Assembly (NCBI GenBank): GCA_947453715.1
Contig: CANGHX010000004.1
Location: 1 to 42,050 of the forward strand
Direction of reading: 5' to 3'
Source: Flavobacteriales bacterium
GTDB lineage: Bacteria; Bacteroidota; Bacteroidia; Flavobacteriales_D; Crocinitomicaceae
Length of the DNA stretch: 42,050 nt
Shown here: in pieces, positions 1 through 8,020 of the stretch
Layout: the number at the start of each line of letters is the position of its first letter
Position numbering within the stretch: the stretch's first letter is position 1
Notes under the pieces: generated by a model
The model's database searches: none
What the model was told of the DNA's origin: nothing
The model's input: only the letters and a program-made list of their open reading frames with translations
Translations under genes and position numbers: made by a program

Positions 1-2
1 CA

Positions 3-1826
3 GGTAAAGATGAAGCAGGTTACCGTTGGAATTGGGATGCACCGCTTTTAATCTCTCCTCATGATCCAAAAACACTTTATTTTGCTGCGAACAAAGTTTT
101 CAAAAGCACCAACAAAGGTGATGATTGGCAAACAATTTCTTCAGATTTAACGCAACAAATAGATCGTAATAAACTGAAAGTCATGGGGCAAGTTTGGTCT
201 ATGGAATCAGTAATGAAAAATGCTTCGACGACTATCTACGGAAATATCATTGCATTAGATGAATCACCAAAAAAGAAAGGTTTGTTATACGCAGGAACAG
301 ATGATGGATGTATCCAAGTTTCAGAAAACGATGGTTCAAATTGGACAAAATACACAACGTTTACAGGAGTTCCACAGAATACAAGAGTCAATATGATTTG
401 TGCTTCATTACACAATGAAAATGTAGCTTTTGCTGTATTCAACAACCACCGTTCAGGTGACTTTAAACCATATATTTTCAAAACAAGTGATAAAGGAAAA
501 ACTTGGACTTCAATTGCTGGAAACCTTCCTGTTAGAGGTTCTGTTTATTGCGTAAGACAAGATTTTATTGATCCAAATTTACTTTTTATCGGAACTGAAT
601 TTGGAGCTTATTTTTCAAAAGATGGCGGCATAAAATGGATTAAAATTGGAGGATTACCAACCATTGCTGTTTACGATTTAGATATTCAACAAAGAGAATG
701 TGATTTAGTTGGCGCAACATTTGGAAGAGGTTTTTATGTATTAGATAATTATGCACCTTTAAGAGATTTAAACGCAACTATTTTAGATAAAAAAGTGCAT
801 TTATTTCCTGTGAAAGATGCTTTATTATATGTTCCTTCTGCTCCACTTGGTTTAACAGGAACTGGTTCACAAGGTGCTGATTTATGGGCAGCTGAAAACC
901 CTGCTTTTGGTGCAACTTTCTCTTTATATATTAAAGAAACTGAGAAAAGTTTAAAAGAAAAAAGACAAGAGACTGAGAAAAAATTAGAAAGCGAGAAAAA
1001 AGATGTCTTCTACCCTACTTTTGAAGAAATTCGTAAAGAAGAAAATGAAGAAACTGCTCAATTAATTTGGATAATCAAAGATAAATCGAACAAAGAAATT
1101 AAACGTTTGATTACTACTCCATCAAAAGGAATCTCAAGAATTAACTGGAATTTAAGAACAGAAACAACTTCTGCTATTAAAATTTCTAAATCTGCTCCTG
1201 GTAGATATGAAAGTGCGGATGATGGTTTTTTAATTAGCGAAGGCGAATACTCTGTTGAAGTAATTCAATTAAAAAATGGAATTAGTGAAAAATTAATTGA
1301 ACCGACAAAATTCAATGTAAAATCACTTTTCCCATCGATGACTACTCCTAAAATGAATGAGGATTTAACAAGCTTCCGTAAAGAAGTTTCAGAATTAAAA
1401 AGAAGCCTTGCTGGAAGTGAAAAGATAATGAGTGAGACAAATGAAAAATTAGAATTAATCAATTATGCATTAACAAATTATCCAAATGCTCCAATCAAAT
1501 TAATTGAACAAACGAAAGTAATAAAGCATAATTTGGAACAGTGTTCAATTTTACTTTATGGAGATAATTTAATCGCTCATTTAGAATTTGAAACTCCAAC
1601 TAGTATCATGAATCGTTTTGGAACAGTTGAATATCAATTATTCGAAACAACAACTTCAGTTACAGCAACACAACGCAAAAACATCGAGATAACAAAAGAA
1701 GAATATGCTGTTTTCCGTTCAAAATTAAACGAGCAAATCATCGCTTTAGAACAAATTGAAAAACAATTACAAGATATTCAATTACCTTATTTAAAAGGTG
1801 CTGATCAAAATTGGAAAGAAGATTGA
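3..1826 (+). CDS. Secreted Asp-box (BNR)/sortilin-like beta-propeller protein, 3' part
   Basis: The reading frame is open from the first bases of the window, so this is the last 607 residues of a longer protein whose start lies outside. The N-terminal third holds at least four Asp-box motifs, the short S/T-x-D-x-G-x-x-W turns of beta-propellers: STNKGDDW, SENDGSNW, TSDKGKTW and SKDGGIKW. This is typical of the sortilin/Vps10-like and BNR glycosidase-like proteins common in Bacteroidota, often annotated as glycosyl hydrolase without proof of activity. A lysine/glutamate-rich, probably coiled-coil stretch follows (about 963-1060 in nucleotides), then a beta-rich domain and a second helical region near the end. 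No T9SS sorting domain is visible at the C-terminus (it ends WKED). The class is secure; substrate and enzymatic role are unknown. Confidence 0.82.
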   Translation, partial: GKDEAGYRWNWDAPLLISPHDPKTLYFAANKVFKSTNKGDDWQTISSDLTQQIDRNKLKVMGQVWSMESVMKNASTTIYGNIIALDESPKKKGLLYAGTDDGCIQVSENDGSNWTKYTTFTGVPQNTRVNMICASLHNENVAFAVFNNHRSGDFKPYIFKTSDKGKTWTSIAGNLPVRGSVYCVRQDFIDPNLLFIGTEFGAYFSKDGGIKWIKIGGLPTIAVYDLDIQQRECDLVGATFGRGFYVLDNYAPLRDLNATILDKKVHLFPVKDALLYVPSAPLGLTGTGSQGADLWAAENPAFGATFSLYIKETEKSLKEKRQETEKKLESEKKDVFYPTFEEIRKEENEETAQLIWIIKDKSNKEIKRLITTPSKGISRINWNLRTETTSAIKISKSAPGRYESADDGFLISEGEYSVEVIQLKNGISEKLIEPTKFNVKSLFPSMTTPKMNEDLTSFRKEVSELKRSLAGSEKIMSETNEKLELINYALTNYPNAPIKLIEQTKVIKHNLEQCSILLYGDNLIAHLEFETPTSIMNRFGTVEYQLFETTTSVTATQRKNIEITKEEYAVFRSKLNEQIIALEQIEKQLQDIQLPYLKGADQNWKED

Positions 1827-1853
1827 TCTTTTAAATATTAAGAAAATAATAAA

Positions 1854-1892
1854 ATTCAGAATTTCTTCAGAATTGTAAACTAAATTTACAAT
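1854..1892 (+). promoter_or_regulatory. Predicted operator/promoter of the two-component genes: tandem TTCAGAATT repeats and palindrome at the start codon
   Basis: TTCAGAATT occurs twice, at 1855-1863 and 1866-1874, exactly 11 bp apart, the spacing expected when an OmpR-family dimer binds head-to-tail on one helix face. Nineteen bases after the start of the second copy lies TTTA of a -7-like TAAATTTA (1881-1888). An 8-bp perfect inverted repeat, ATTGTAAA (1872-1879) and TTTACAAT (1885-1892), ends directly at the ATG. The same half-site and -7 geometry recurs at 3844-3877. No -33 TTG is found at normal spacing, as expected for an activator-dependent promoter. Binding by the adjacent regulator is inferred. 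Confidence 0.55.
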
Positions 1893-2570
1893 ATGAAGAT
1901 ATTAATTGTCGAGGATGAACAAGAATTAGCAAAATCGATTGCTGCTTATTTATCATCAAATGATTTCGTCTGTGAAGTTGTTAATAGTTATAAATTGGGA
2001 CTAGAGAAGGTGTCAATTTATAATTATGATTGTGTTTTACTTGATTTATCTTTACCTGATGGAAATGGAATCGAAATTCTAAGTCATTTAAAAGAAATTC
2101 ATAAGACAGAAGGTATTATAATTATTTCAGCGAAAGAAACTTTAGACAATCGCATTGAATGTTTTCAAAAAGGTGCCGACGATTATTTAACAAAACCTTT
2201 TCACTTATCCGAATTATTAGTACGAATCCAAGCCTTAATAAGAAGGAAAAACTTTCAAGGTTCTAATGTTATTAAATTCAACGAAATTTCAATAGATTTA
2301 TTAGCAAAAAGCACACAAGTCAATGAGAAAGAAATTGATCTAACAAAAAAAGAATTTGAATTATTATTATTCTTAATTGGTAATAATAATAAAGTATTAT
2401 CAAAAAGTGCAATTGCGGAACATTTATCAGGCGACATGGCTGATATGTTAGATAATCATGATTTCATCTATGCGCATATAAAAAATCTAAAGAAAAAATT
2501 AAACGACTCAAATTGTACAGATTACATCAAAACAGTCTATGGTTTGGGATATAAATGGCAAAATGACTAA
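1893..2570 (+). CDS. OmpR-family two-component response regulator
   Basis: 225 residues. A receiver domain (about 1-115) has the acidic pocket at E7-D8, the phospho-acceptor D51 in the string VLLDLSLPDG, the switch residue S79 and the conserved K101 in YLTKPF. A winged-helix DNA-binding domain (about 127-225) ends in the classic KTVYGLGYKW wing. It is phosphorylated by the kinase encoded immediately downstream, whose start codon overlaps this stop codon by 8 bp (ATGACTAA), indicating translational coupling. Tandem repeats at 1855-1874 suggest autoregulation. The -7-like element lies only four bases before the ATG, so the mRNA may be leaderless. The downstream PepSY-like gene carries the same sites and is a probable target. 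The stimulus is unknown. Confidence 0.95.
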   Translation: MKILIVEDEQELAKSIAAYLSSNDFVCEVVNSYKLGLEKVSIYNYDCVLLDLSLPDGNGIEILSHLKEIHKTEGIIIISAKETLDNRIECFQKGADDYLTKPFHLSELLVRIQALIRRKNFQGSNVIKFNEISIDLLAKSTQVNEKEIDLTKKEFELLLFLIGNNNKVLSKSAIAEHLSGDMADMLDNHDFIYAHIKNLKKKLNDSNCTDYIKTVYGLGYKWQND

Positions 2571-3831
2571 AAAACTTTTACAAAGAACACTAAGGAATTA
2601 CATTGTCTTCTCATTCATTGTATTGATCGTTTCAGCTCCATTATTTTATTTTTTTACTGAAAATCTATATCTTAAAGATGCTGATGAGACATTGTATTTA
2701 AGGCGAAATGAATTTGTTAAGTTTACTATGCCTACAATGAAAAAATCAGATATTTCCATTTGGAATAAAATAAGTAAAGATGGTAAAATTATTAATTTCA
2801 AGAATTCTCACACCAACAATAAATTGTTTTTTGCAACTGAATATGATCATTATACGAAGGAAAATGAACCATATCATGTTCTTGAATCGAAAATATTAAT
2901 TGATAATGAAAAATACACCTTAGTATTAAGAGTAAACTTAATCGAATCTGAAGATTTGATTATAAGCGTATTTTTATTGTTTTCTGTCATTCTCATTTTA
3001 CTATTAACTGGTTTATTCATTATTACGAAAAAACTATCTTCTAATCTTTGGAAACCTTTTTATGATACTTTGAATCAAATCGAACAATTTGAAATAGATA
3101 AACATAAAATTCCTTATTTTTCCGAATCCAAAATAGAAGAATTTCATCGACTGAATGATGCGCTGTCAAAATTAATTGAAAACAATATTATCATTTTCAA
3201 AAGCCAACGAGAATTTGTTGAAAATGCGGCACATGAACTACAAACTCCTTTAGCTATTTTCCAATCAACAATTGACAATCTAATCCAAAACCCAACAATT
3301 TCACAAGATCAATCCGAATTATTAGCCCAACTAAACGATTCTGTAAGTCGATTAAATCGCTTGAATAAGAATTTACTGTTACTATCAAAAATAGATGGAA
3401 ATCAATACAATAGCAATGAATTAGTGTTTTTCCATCGTACAATTGAAAAACAGCTTGAATTTTTCACCGAACAAGCAAAATCAAGAAATATTACAATAAA
3501 TTACAGTATTCAAGAAACAATTCCATTAAAGGCAAATCCAGTTCTAATTGAAATATTAATTAGTAATTTATTTTTAAACGCAATAAAACACAATCACCAA
3601 GATGGTTTTATTGCTATTGAATTAGTAAATAATTCGCTTATTTTTTCCAATTCAGGGCAGACAAAAAAGTTAGACACTGCAAAATTATTTCAACGCTTTT
3701 CTAAAATCAATCCCTCTACTCATGGAAATGGTTTAGGATTAGCTATAATTAAAAAAATTTCAGATATTAATAATTGGTCCATTACATACGATTTTGCAAA
3801 AAACTCTCATTTTTTCACTATAAAATTCTGA
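2563..3831 (+). CDS. Membrane sensor histidine kinase
   Basis: 422 residues from the ATG at 2563. An in-frame ATG at 2539 lies deep in the regulator gene and would add MVWDINGK before the normal n-region, so 2563 is preferred. Two membrane helices (about 14-32 and 133-155) flank a periplasmic sensor of about 100 residues. The HisKA H-box is around H224 (NAAHELQTPLA). In the HATPase_c domain the N-box is LISNLFLNAIKHN (N339) and the glycine box is HGNGLGLAI (about 387-395). It should autophosphorylate on H224 and pass phosphate to D51 of the overlapping response regulator. The periplasmic domain has no recognised ligand-binding motif. The downstream periplasmic PepSY-like protein could modulate it, which is inference from neighbourhood. 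Confidence 0.94.
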   Translation: MTKKLLQRTLRNYIVFSFIVLIVSAPLFYFFTENLYLKDADETLYLRRNEFVKFTMPTMKKSDISIWNKISKDGKIINFKNSHTNNKLFFATEYDHYTKENEPYHVLESKILIDNEKYTLVLRVNLIESEDLIISVFLLFSVILILLLTGLFIITKKLSSNLWKPFYDTLNQIEQFEIDKHKIPYFSESKIEEFHRLNDALSKLIENNIIIFKSQREFVENAAHELQTPLAIFQSTIDNLIQNPTISQDQSELLAQLNDSVSRLNRLNKNLLLLSKIDGNQYNSNELVFFHRTIEKQLEFFTEQAKSRNITINYSIQETIPLKANPVLIEILISNLFLNAIKHNHQDGFIAIELVNNSLIFSNSGQTKKLDTAKLFQRFSKINPSTHGNGLGLAIIKKISDINNWSITYDFAKNSHFFTIKF

Positions 3832-3842
3832 ATAGATTTAAA

Positions 3843-3877
3843 ATTCAAAAAAAATTCAAAATTGTAGACCAACTTTG
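3843..3877 (+). promoter_or_regulatory. Predicted operator/promoter of the PepSY-like gene, same layout as the regulator's own promoter
   Basis: TTCAAAA occurs at 3844 and 3855, again exactly 11 bp apart, followed by AATTGTAGAC and a -7-like CAACTTTG (3870-3877). The TTTG starts 19 bases after the second half-site, the same offset as at 1866/1885. Across about 36 aligned bases the two upstream regions share ATTCA-AA, TTCA-AATTGTA-AC and the final TTT-C. The poly-A between the half-sites here rules out simple carry-over of one repeat sequence. A predicted start of transcription near 3882 gives a leader of about 20 bases. Recognition by the 1893-2570 regulator is inferred. Confidence 0.55.
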
Positions 3878-3903
3878 CCTCATATTAATAAAAACATAAA
3901 ACT

Positions 3904-4320
3904 ATGAAATCTATTACACTATTATTTTTTGTTGGAAGTTTCGCAACAATCTCAATTGGCCAAACAATCAATGAATCCAAAGTTCCAGAAGCAGTAAAAA
4001 AAGCGATGAAGAAAAATTATGCTTCTGTAAAAGAAATTAAATGGGAAAAAGAAGACGGAATGTATGAAGCAGGATTTGAAGTAAATAAGGTTAAAAATTC
4101 AGTTTTACTTGATGCTGAAGGAAATGTTAAAGAAACTGAACATGAAATTTCAATCACAGATTTACCAAAAGCTGTATCTGAATATGTGAAAAAAAATCAT
4201 CCTAAATCAAAAATTATTAGTGCTGCAAAAATAACCGATTCAAAAGGTGTGGTGAAATTTGAAGCTGAAATCAAAGGAAAGGATTTATTCTTCGATTCAA
4301 ATGGAAAATTTATAAAATAA
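3904..4320 (+). CDS. Periplasmic PepSY-like (BLIP-like fold) protein
   Basis: 138 residues with a Sec signal peptide (about 1-20, ending SIGQ). The mature part is two similar halves: VPEAVKKAMKKNY...EAGFEV...LLDAEGNVKE and LPKAVSEYVKKNH...KFEAEI...FFDSNGKFIK, each an amphipathic helix followed by beta strands. This is the duplicated PepSY-like/beta-lactamase-inhibitor-like architecture that in Bacteroidota commonly accompanies two-component systems. It probably sits in the periplasm and binds a protein or ligand; no enzyme motif is present. It lies 72 bp after the kinase and has its own promoter with the regulator's tandem sites, so it is the best candidate regulon member and possible feedback component. 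A terminator-like hairpin follows its stop. Confidence 0.8.
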   Translation: MKSITLLFFVGSFATISIGQTINESKVPEAVKKAMKKNYASVKEIKWEKEDGMYEAGFEVNKVKNSVLLDAEGNVKETEHEISITDLPKAVSEYVKKNHPKSKIISAAKITDSKGVVKFEAEIKGKDLFFDSNGKFIK

Positions 4321-4330
4321 GTATATTGTG

Positions 4331-4361
4331 GTATACTATTCTTAAAAAATAGTATACTTTT
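4331..4361 (+). terminator. Rho-independent-like terminator or attenuator after the PepSY-like gene
   Basis: A perfect 10-bp inverted repeat, GTATACTATT (4331-4340) and AATAGTATAC (4348-4357), with a 7-base loop is followed by TTTT. The stem is AT-rich, so termination may be partial, allowing read-through into the outer-membrane barrel gene 34 bp further on. Confidence 0.6.
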
Positions 4362-4394
4362 AAAAAAAAATATTTTTACAAAAAAGCAATCTTC

Positions 4395-5744
4395 ATGAAA
4401 AATTCAATTCAATTACTATTCGTTTTAGTTTTAACAAATTTTGTTTCAAAAAGTGTTTTAGCTCAAACAGCAACTGATACGCTAAAATTACCTTTTGCAA
4501 TAAGTGATGAAAAAAAATTATCAGATGAAGATTTAGCCAATAAAAAAGAAGGAACTTACGTAACAGGTGTTCCTGATTTAAGTTCTGATCCTATCAATGG
4601 TTTTGGTTATGGTGGAGAAGGTACAATCTATTTTAACGGAAAAAAATCGGATCCTTTTTTCAATTATACTGCTTACAGAGCAAAAATGGATATTGTGCTT
4701 TTTAACACAACAAAACAACAACGAGAAATTAAAATTGCTGTCGATATACCTTATATTTTCAATACGAAATGGCGTTTAAGAGGCGAAGCAGCTTATGAAA
4801 TCAATCCAAACCTTCTTTATTTTGGTATAAATCAATCGACAACTTTACCAAATTTAAGTTACTATCCAAATAGTGATAGTTCTCAAGCAAGAGTCGATAA
4901 TGCTTCTTACCAAAATTATAGCAGCAATTTGATTGGTGCTAATAAGTTATACAATACCTACACAAAACAAGAAGCGATATTGAACTTAAGTATGGAACGT
5001 TCGTTTTTAGAAGGACGTTTGAGAGCTTTAATTGGTTACGAATATGCAGCATTGAAATTAACTCCATTTACTGGAAACTCAATGTTACAAAATGATAATG
5101 CAAAAGGTTTGATTACAGGTGTGGGAAAGAATAATGTTTCCTTTGTTCAAGTGGGTTTGATTTATGATACGCGTGATTTAGAAACGGATCCATCTCAAGG
5201 TTTTTTTGCTGAATTAACGAATGAATTGTCTTTAAAAGCACTTGGTTCTCAATACAACTTCAATAAAACATTTGGACATGTTAATTACTATCATAAATTA
5301 TTGCCAAATGTTTTCAAAAAATTAGTTTTTGCTGGAAGAATTGCAATGGGATACACAGCCGGAAATTCTCCTTTTTACGAATACCAAGATCAATGGAGTT
5401 CTGAAGGAAGTATTGAAGGTCTCGGTGGTGGTGGTACTTTAAGAGGATATAAACAAAGCCGTTATTTAGCTAGAGTAATGCAATTTAGCAATTTCGAATT
5501 AAGATATCGTTTTGCTCAATTCAAATTATTAAACCAACATTTTGCATTAAGTGCCGTTCCTTTTTTTGATTTTGGTGGTGTTTGGGACAATTATTCAAAC
5601 TTCGCTAAACAATTTAAAAACTATCGATACAATGAAGGTTTAGGCCTAAGAGTTGCTTGGAATGTCAATACCATTTTACGTTTTGATTACGCTATTTCAA
5701 AAGAAGATCATCAGTTTTTCTTTAGTTTGGAACATGCGTTTTGA
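4395..5744 (+). CDS. BamA/D15-like outer-membrane beta-barrel protein
   Basis: 449 residues with signal peptide MKNSIQLLFVLVLTNFVSKSVLAQ. The C-terminal two thirds resembles the Omp85/bacterial surface antigen (D15) barrel: the strand VQVGLIYDTRDLETDPSQG, the glycine-rich GLGGGGTLRGYKQSRY (the conserved RGY/RGF of loop L6), FDFGGVWDN, and a final strand ending in phenylalanine (FSLEHAF), the usual BAM-recognition end. There are no clear POTRA repeats in the short N-terminal region (about 60-110), so it is shorter than BamA (about 800) and closer to stand-alone Omp85-like barrels. Placement after the two-component genes suggests an envelope-stress or outer-membrane remodelling role, which is inferred. 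A convergent terminator follows. Confidence 0.8.
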   Translation: MKNSIQLLFVLVLTNFVSKSVLAQTATDTLKLPFAISDEKKLSDEDLANKKEGTYVTGVPDLSSDPINGFGYGGEGTIYFNGKKSDPFFNYTAYRAKMDIVLFNTTKQQREIKIAVDIPYIFNTKWRLRGEAAYEINPNLLYFGINQSTTLPNLSYYPNSDSSQARVDNASYQNYSSNLIGANKLYNTYTKQEAILNLSMERSFLEGRLRALIGYEYAALKLTPFTGNSMLQNDNAKGLITGVGKNNVSFVQVGLIYDTRDLETDPSQGFFAELTNELSLKALGSQYNFNKTFGHVNYYHKLLPNVFKKLVFAGRIAMGYTAGNSPFYEYQDQWSSEGSIEGLGGGGTLRGYKQSRYLARVMQFSNFELRYRFAQFKLLNQHFALSAVPFFDFGGVWDNYSNFAKQFKNYRYNEGLGLRVAWNVNTILRFDYAISKEDHQFFFSLEHAF

Positions 5745-5792
5745 TATAACAAAATAAGAAATCTAGTTTGACTTTGATTTTATACCCTAAAA

Positions 5793-5837
5793 TTGACTAT
5801 TATTTTGAATTGCATTTAATTTCAAAATAATAGTCAA
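5793..5837. terminator. Bidirectional terminator between convergent genes
   Basis: A perfect 17-bp inverted repeat, TTGACTATTATTTTGAA (5793-5809) and its exact complement (5821-5837), with an 11-base loop. It lies 48 bp after the D15 gene stop and 4 bp before the stop of the leftward kelch-like gene. It is the longest perfect stem I found in the window. Confidence 0.75.
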
Positions 5838-5841
5838 CATT

Positions 5842-8001
5842 CTATTTCCCCTCATTACTCATTAAATGAAAAAAGGAGGTTCCCTCTGACTTTTTACCAG
5901 TTAAGAATTCAACTTGATAGTTAACAAAGTACACTCCGTCAGGACATAATTCATTTTTAAACTTTCCATCCCATTCAAGTTGTGTTTCGGATGATGTAAA
6001 TACTACTTCTCCCCATCGATTAATAATAGTAAAATTCAAAGTTTTATAGTTAGAAAAATTAAGCTTAAAAAAATCGTTAACCTGATCTTGATTTGGTGTA
6101 AAAACATTTGGAATTGATAAATATTGACAAGAATTATCTGTCATAGAAGCTAATGGGTTAAAATTACTTGCTGAAGGATCTGTACATCCACAAATAACAG
6201 CATAAATATTAATACTATCACTGCAAACCCCATTTGATATGATAAATGAAAAAGTGTCCATTTGAGAAGTGAAAATAGAAAAATCATAGTCATTTATTTT
6301 TGTGACTCCAGTTTGTGGATTCCATTGGGTCAAGTTTGGATTACTAGAATTAATAGATATTAAATTATCATTATTTACACAGATCATTTGAGAATTCGAA
6401 CTAATTTCTGTAGGAGGCAAAACATGTATTATTTTTACTATCGTATCAGAAGCAGTTGATGCACAACTTGGTAAATCAGTATAAAGTTGTATTGAGTAAG
6501 TTCCTTCTTGTGTATATGTATAAGTTGGTAAATTCAAAATTGAAGTATCTCCTTGTAAATTTAGAACACCAAAATCCCAATGCCAATGATACGAGGCATT
6601 AGTATCAATAAAATTTGGAACAAGTTGAATACTTTGCCCCAAACAAATACTATCAGATTGCAAATTAATATTTATTTTAATTCCACTATTTATTGGAATA
6701 TAACGCCACATAGCAGAAGAATTGAATTGAGCTGACGACATAATACCTGTAATTTTTGTTTCAAACATCCAGAAATAACCGTTTAAATCCGTCCAATGTG
6801 GTACGCCAAAGCATGATAATTCTGTATTTGTAGAATGGTTACTACTTGGTGAATTTAGAGCTGAGGAAATCCCTTGAACACCATATACTGAATTGTTTTC
6901 CTGTAAATCTCCATCCATCCATGCAAATTGGTCAATTGCTGGATCATAACACCATAGAAATCCTGTCAATACATTATATCCCCAAAATCGGTTACACTCA
7001 TCTTTCCAATTATTTATTTCCTCAATTGATGTAGCTGGTATATTATTTGGAGAGAATTCTCCTAAAGAACTAAAAATTGAAGATGAAATTTGTCCTTGAG
7101 CGCCACCAACCCATGCCCACAGATTAATTGAAGGATCAAATTCCCACATATCACTTAACATTTCTTGAGTGTAATTAGAAAAGCTTCCAAACATATAAAA
7201 TTTTCCATCATCTGATTTCCAATATTGATACGTCCATCTATTACCAGGAGAATTTGAAGGTGAAAAGACACCTTTCATCCCATAATTTGGAGGGATAAAA
7301 CTAGATGAAATTCCATTCATTCTAGTCCATTGATTATTATTCGTATCAAACTTCCACATTATACTCCCATTATATCCATCTAAAAACCAAAGGTAACCTA
7401 AGTCATCAACCCATGAAATTGAAGATTCACCAAAGAAACCAGGATTATTCAAAGGAGAAGATATACCTAATGTACCATCATTTTGAGGGAAATTGCCGTG
7501 CATCCATGCCCATTGATTTAATGAAATACTATATTTCCACATAGAACTATATCCTTCAATACACGATAAAATCCAAAAATCTCCATTTAAATCTACCCAA
7601 CTATTAGTTTGTCCAAATCCAGATGCAGGTGGATTAGTAGTACTTGAAAATTGTCCTAAGGTTCCATAGCTAGCTACACTATTTGTATTGCCTGAACCTT
7701 TCATCCATGTCCATTGATTAGAATTAACATCATACTTCCATAAATTATTGAAATAAATTTGATTATTAATATCCGTACCTCCATACAACCAAAAATTACC
7801 ATTCTGATCTACCCAATTTCTAGATTCGTAAATATATCCCCCTCCTGGTGAATTAGTCGATGATGGAATTCCCTGTGTACCTAAAATTATTGCATCTGAA
7901 GTATTACTTCCACTCATCCAAGTCCATTCTCCTTGAACTTGCGAAAATGAGTATGCGTACATTATCAATGTAACAACAATTAAACTGAACTGTAATTTCA
8001 T
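5842..8001 (-). CDS. Secreted six-repeat kelch-like/PKD protein with T9SS type B sorting domain
   Basis: 719 residues with a signal peptide ending near Y18-SQ. Six repeats of 61-70 residues carry a W-x-W-M-x-G-type signature at positions 27, 97, 164, 225, 295 and 360, each followed by a G-x-x-S-x-x-N-x-P turn and W-x-D-x-x-G-x-F-W; this matches the kelch/galactose-oxidase-like propellers of Bacteroidota. A PKD-like domain covers about 450-525 (HWHWDFG, EGTYSIQLY). A Cys-rich linker GCTDPSASNFNP is at about 605. The C-terminal 90 residues (IPNVFTPNQDQVNDFF, INRWGEVVF, WDGKF, CPDGVYFV) are the gliding-motility-associated CHU_C/type B sorting domain, so PorU/PorV-dependent export to the cell surface is expected. 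It lies 19 bp after the WG-repeat gene, probably in one operon. Ligand unknown. Confidence 0.9.
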   Translation of the reverse strand: MKLQFSLIVVTLIMYAYSFSQVQGEWTWMSGSNTSDAIILGTQGIPSSTNSPGGGYIYESRNWVDQNGNFWLYGGTDINNQIYFNNLWKYDVNSNQWTWMKGSGNTNSVASYGTLGQFSSTTNPPASGFGQTNSWVDLNGDFWILSCIEGYSSMWKYSISLNQWAWMHGNFPQNDGTLGISSPLNNPGFFGESSISWVDDLGYLWFLDGYNGSIMWKFDTNNNQWTRMNGISSSFIPPNYGMKGVFSPSNSPGNRWTYQYWKSDDGKFYMFGSFSNYTQEMLSDMWEFDPSINLWAWVGGAQGQISSSIFSSLGEFSPNNIPATSIEEINNWKDECNRFWGYNVLTGFLWCYDPAIDQFAWMDGDLQENNSVYGVQGISSALNSPSSNHSTNTELSCFGVPHWTDLNGYFWMFETKITGIMSSAQFNSSAMWRYIPINSGIKININLQSDSICLGQSIQLVPNFIDTNASYHWHWDFGVLNLQGDTSILNLPTYTYTQEGTYSIQLYTDLPSCASTASDTIVKIIHVLPPTEISSNSQMICVNNDNLISINSSNPNLTQWNPQTGVTKINDYDFSIFTSQMDTFSFIISNGVCSDSINIYAVICGCTDPSASNFNPLASMTDNSCQYLSIPNVFTPNQDQVNDFFKLNFSNYKTLNFTIINRWGEVVFTSSETQLEWDGKFKNELCPDGVYFVNYQVEFLTGKKSEGTSFFHLMSNEGK

Positions 8002-8020
8002 ATTAGATTGATTTTAGTGA

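Noticed and set aside
2539-2562. Longer histidine kinase start at ATG 2539
   Set aside because: It lies inside the end of the regulator gene and adds MVWDINGK; the ATGACTAA overlap at 2563 is the usual coupled arrangement.
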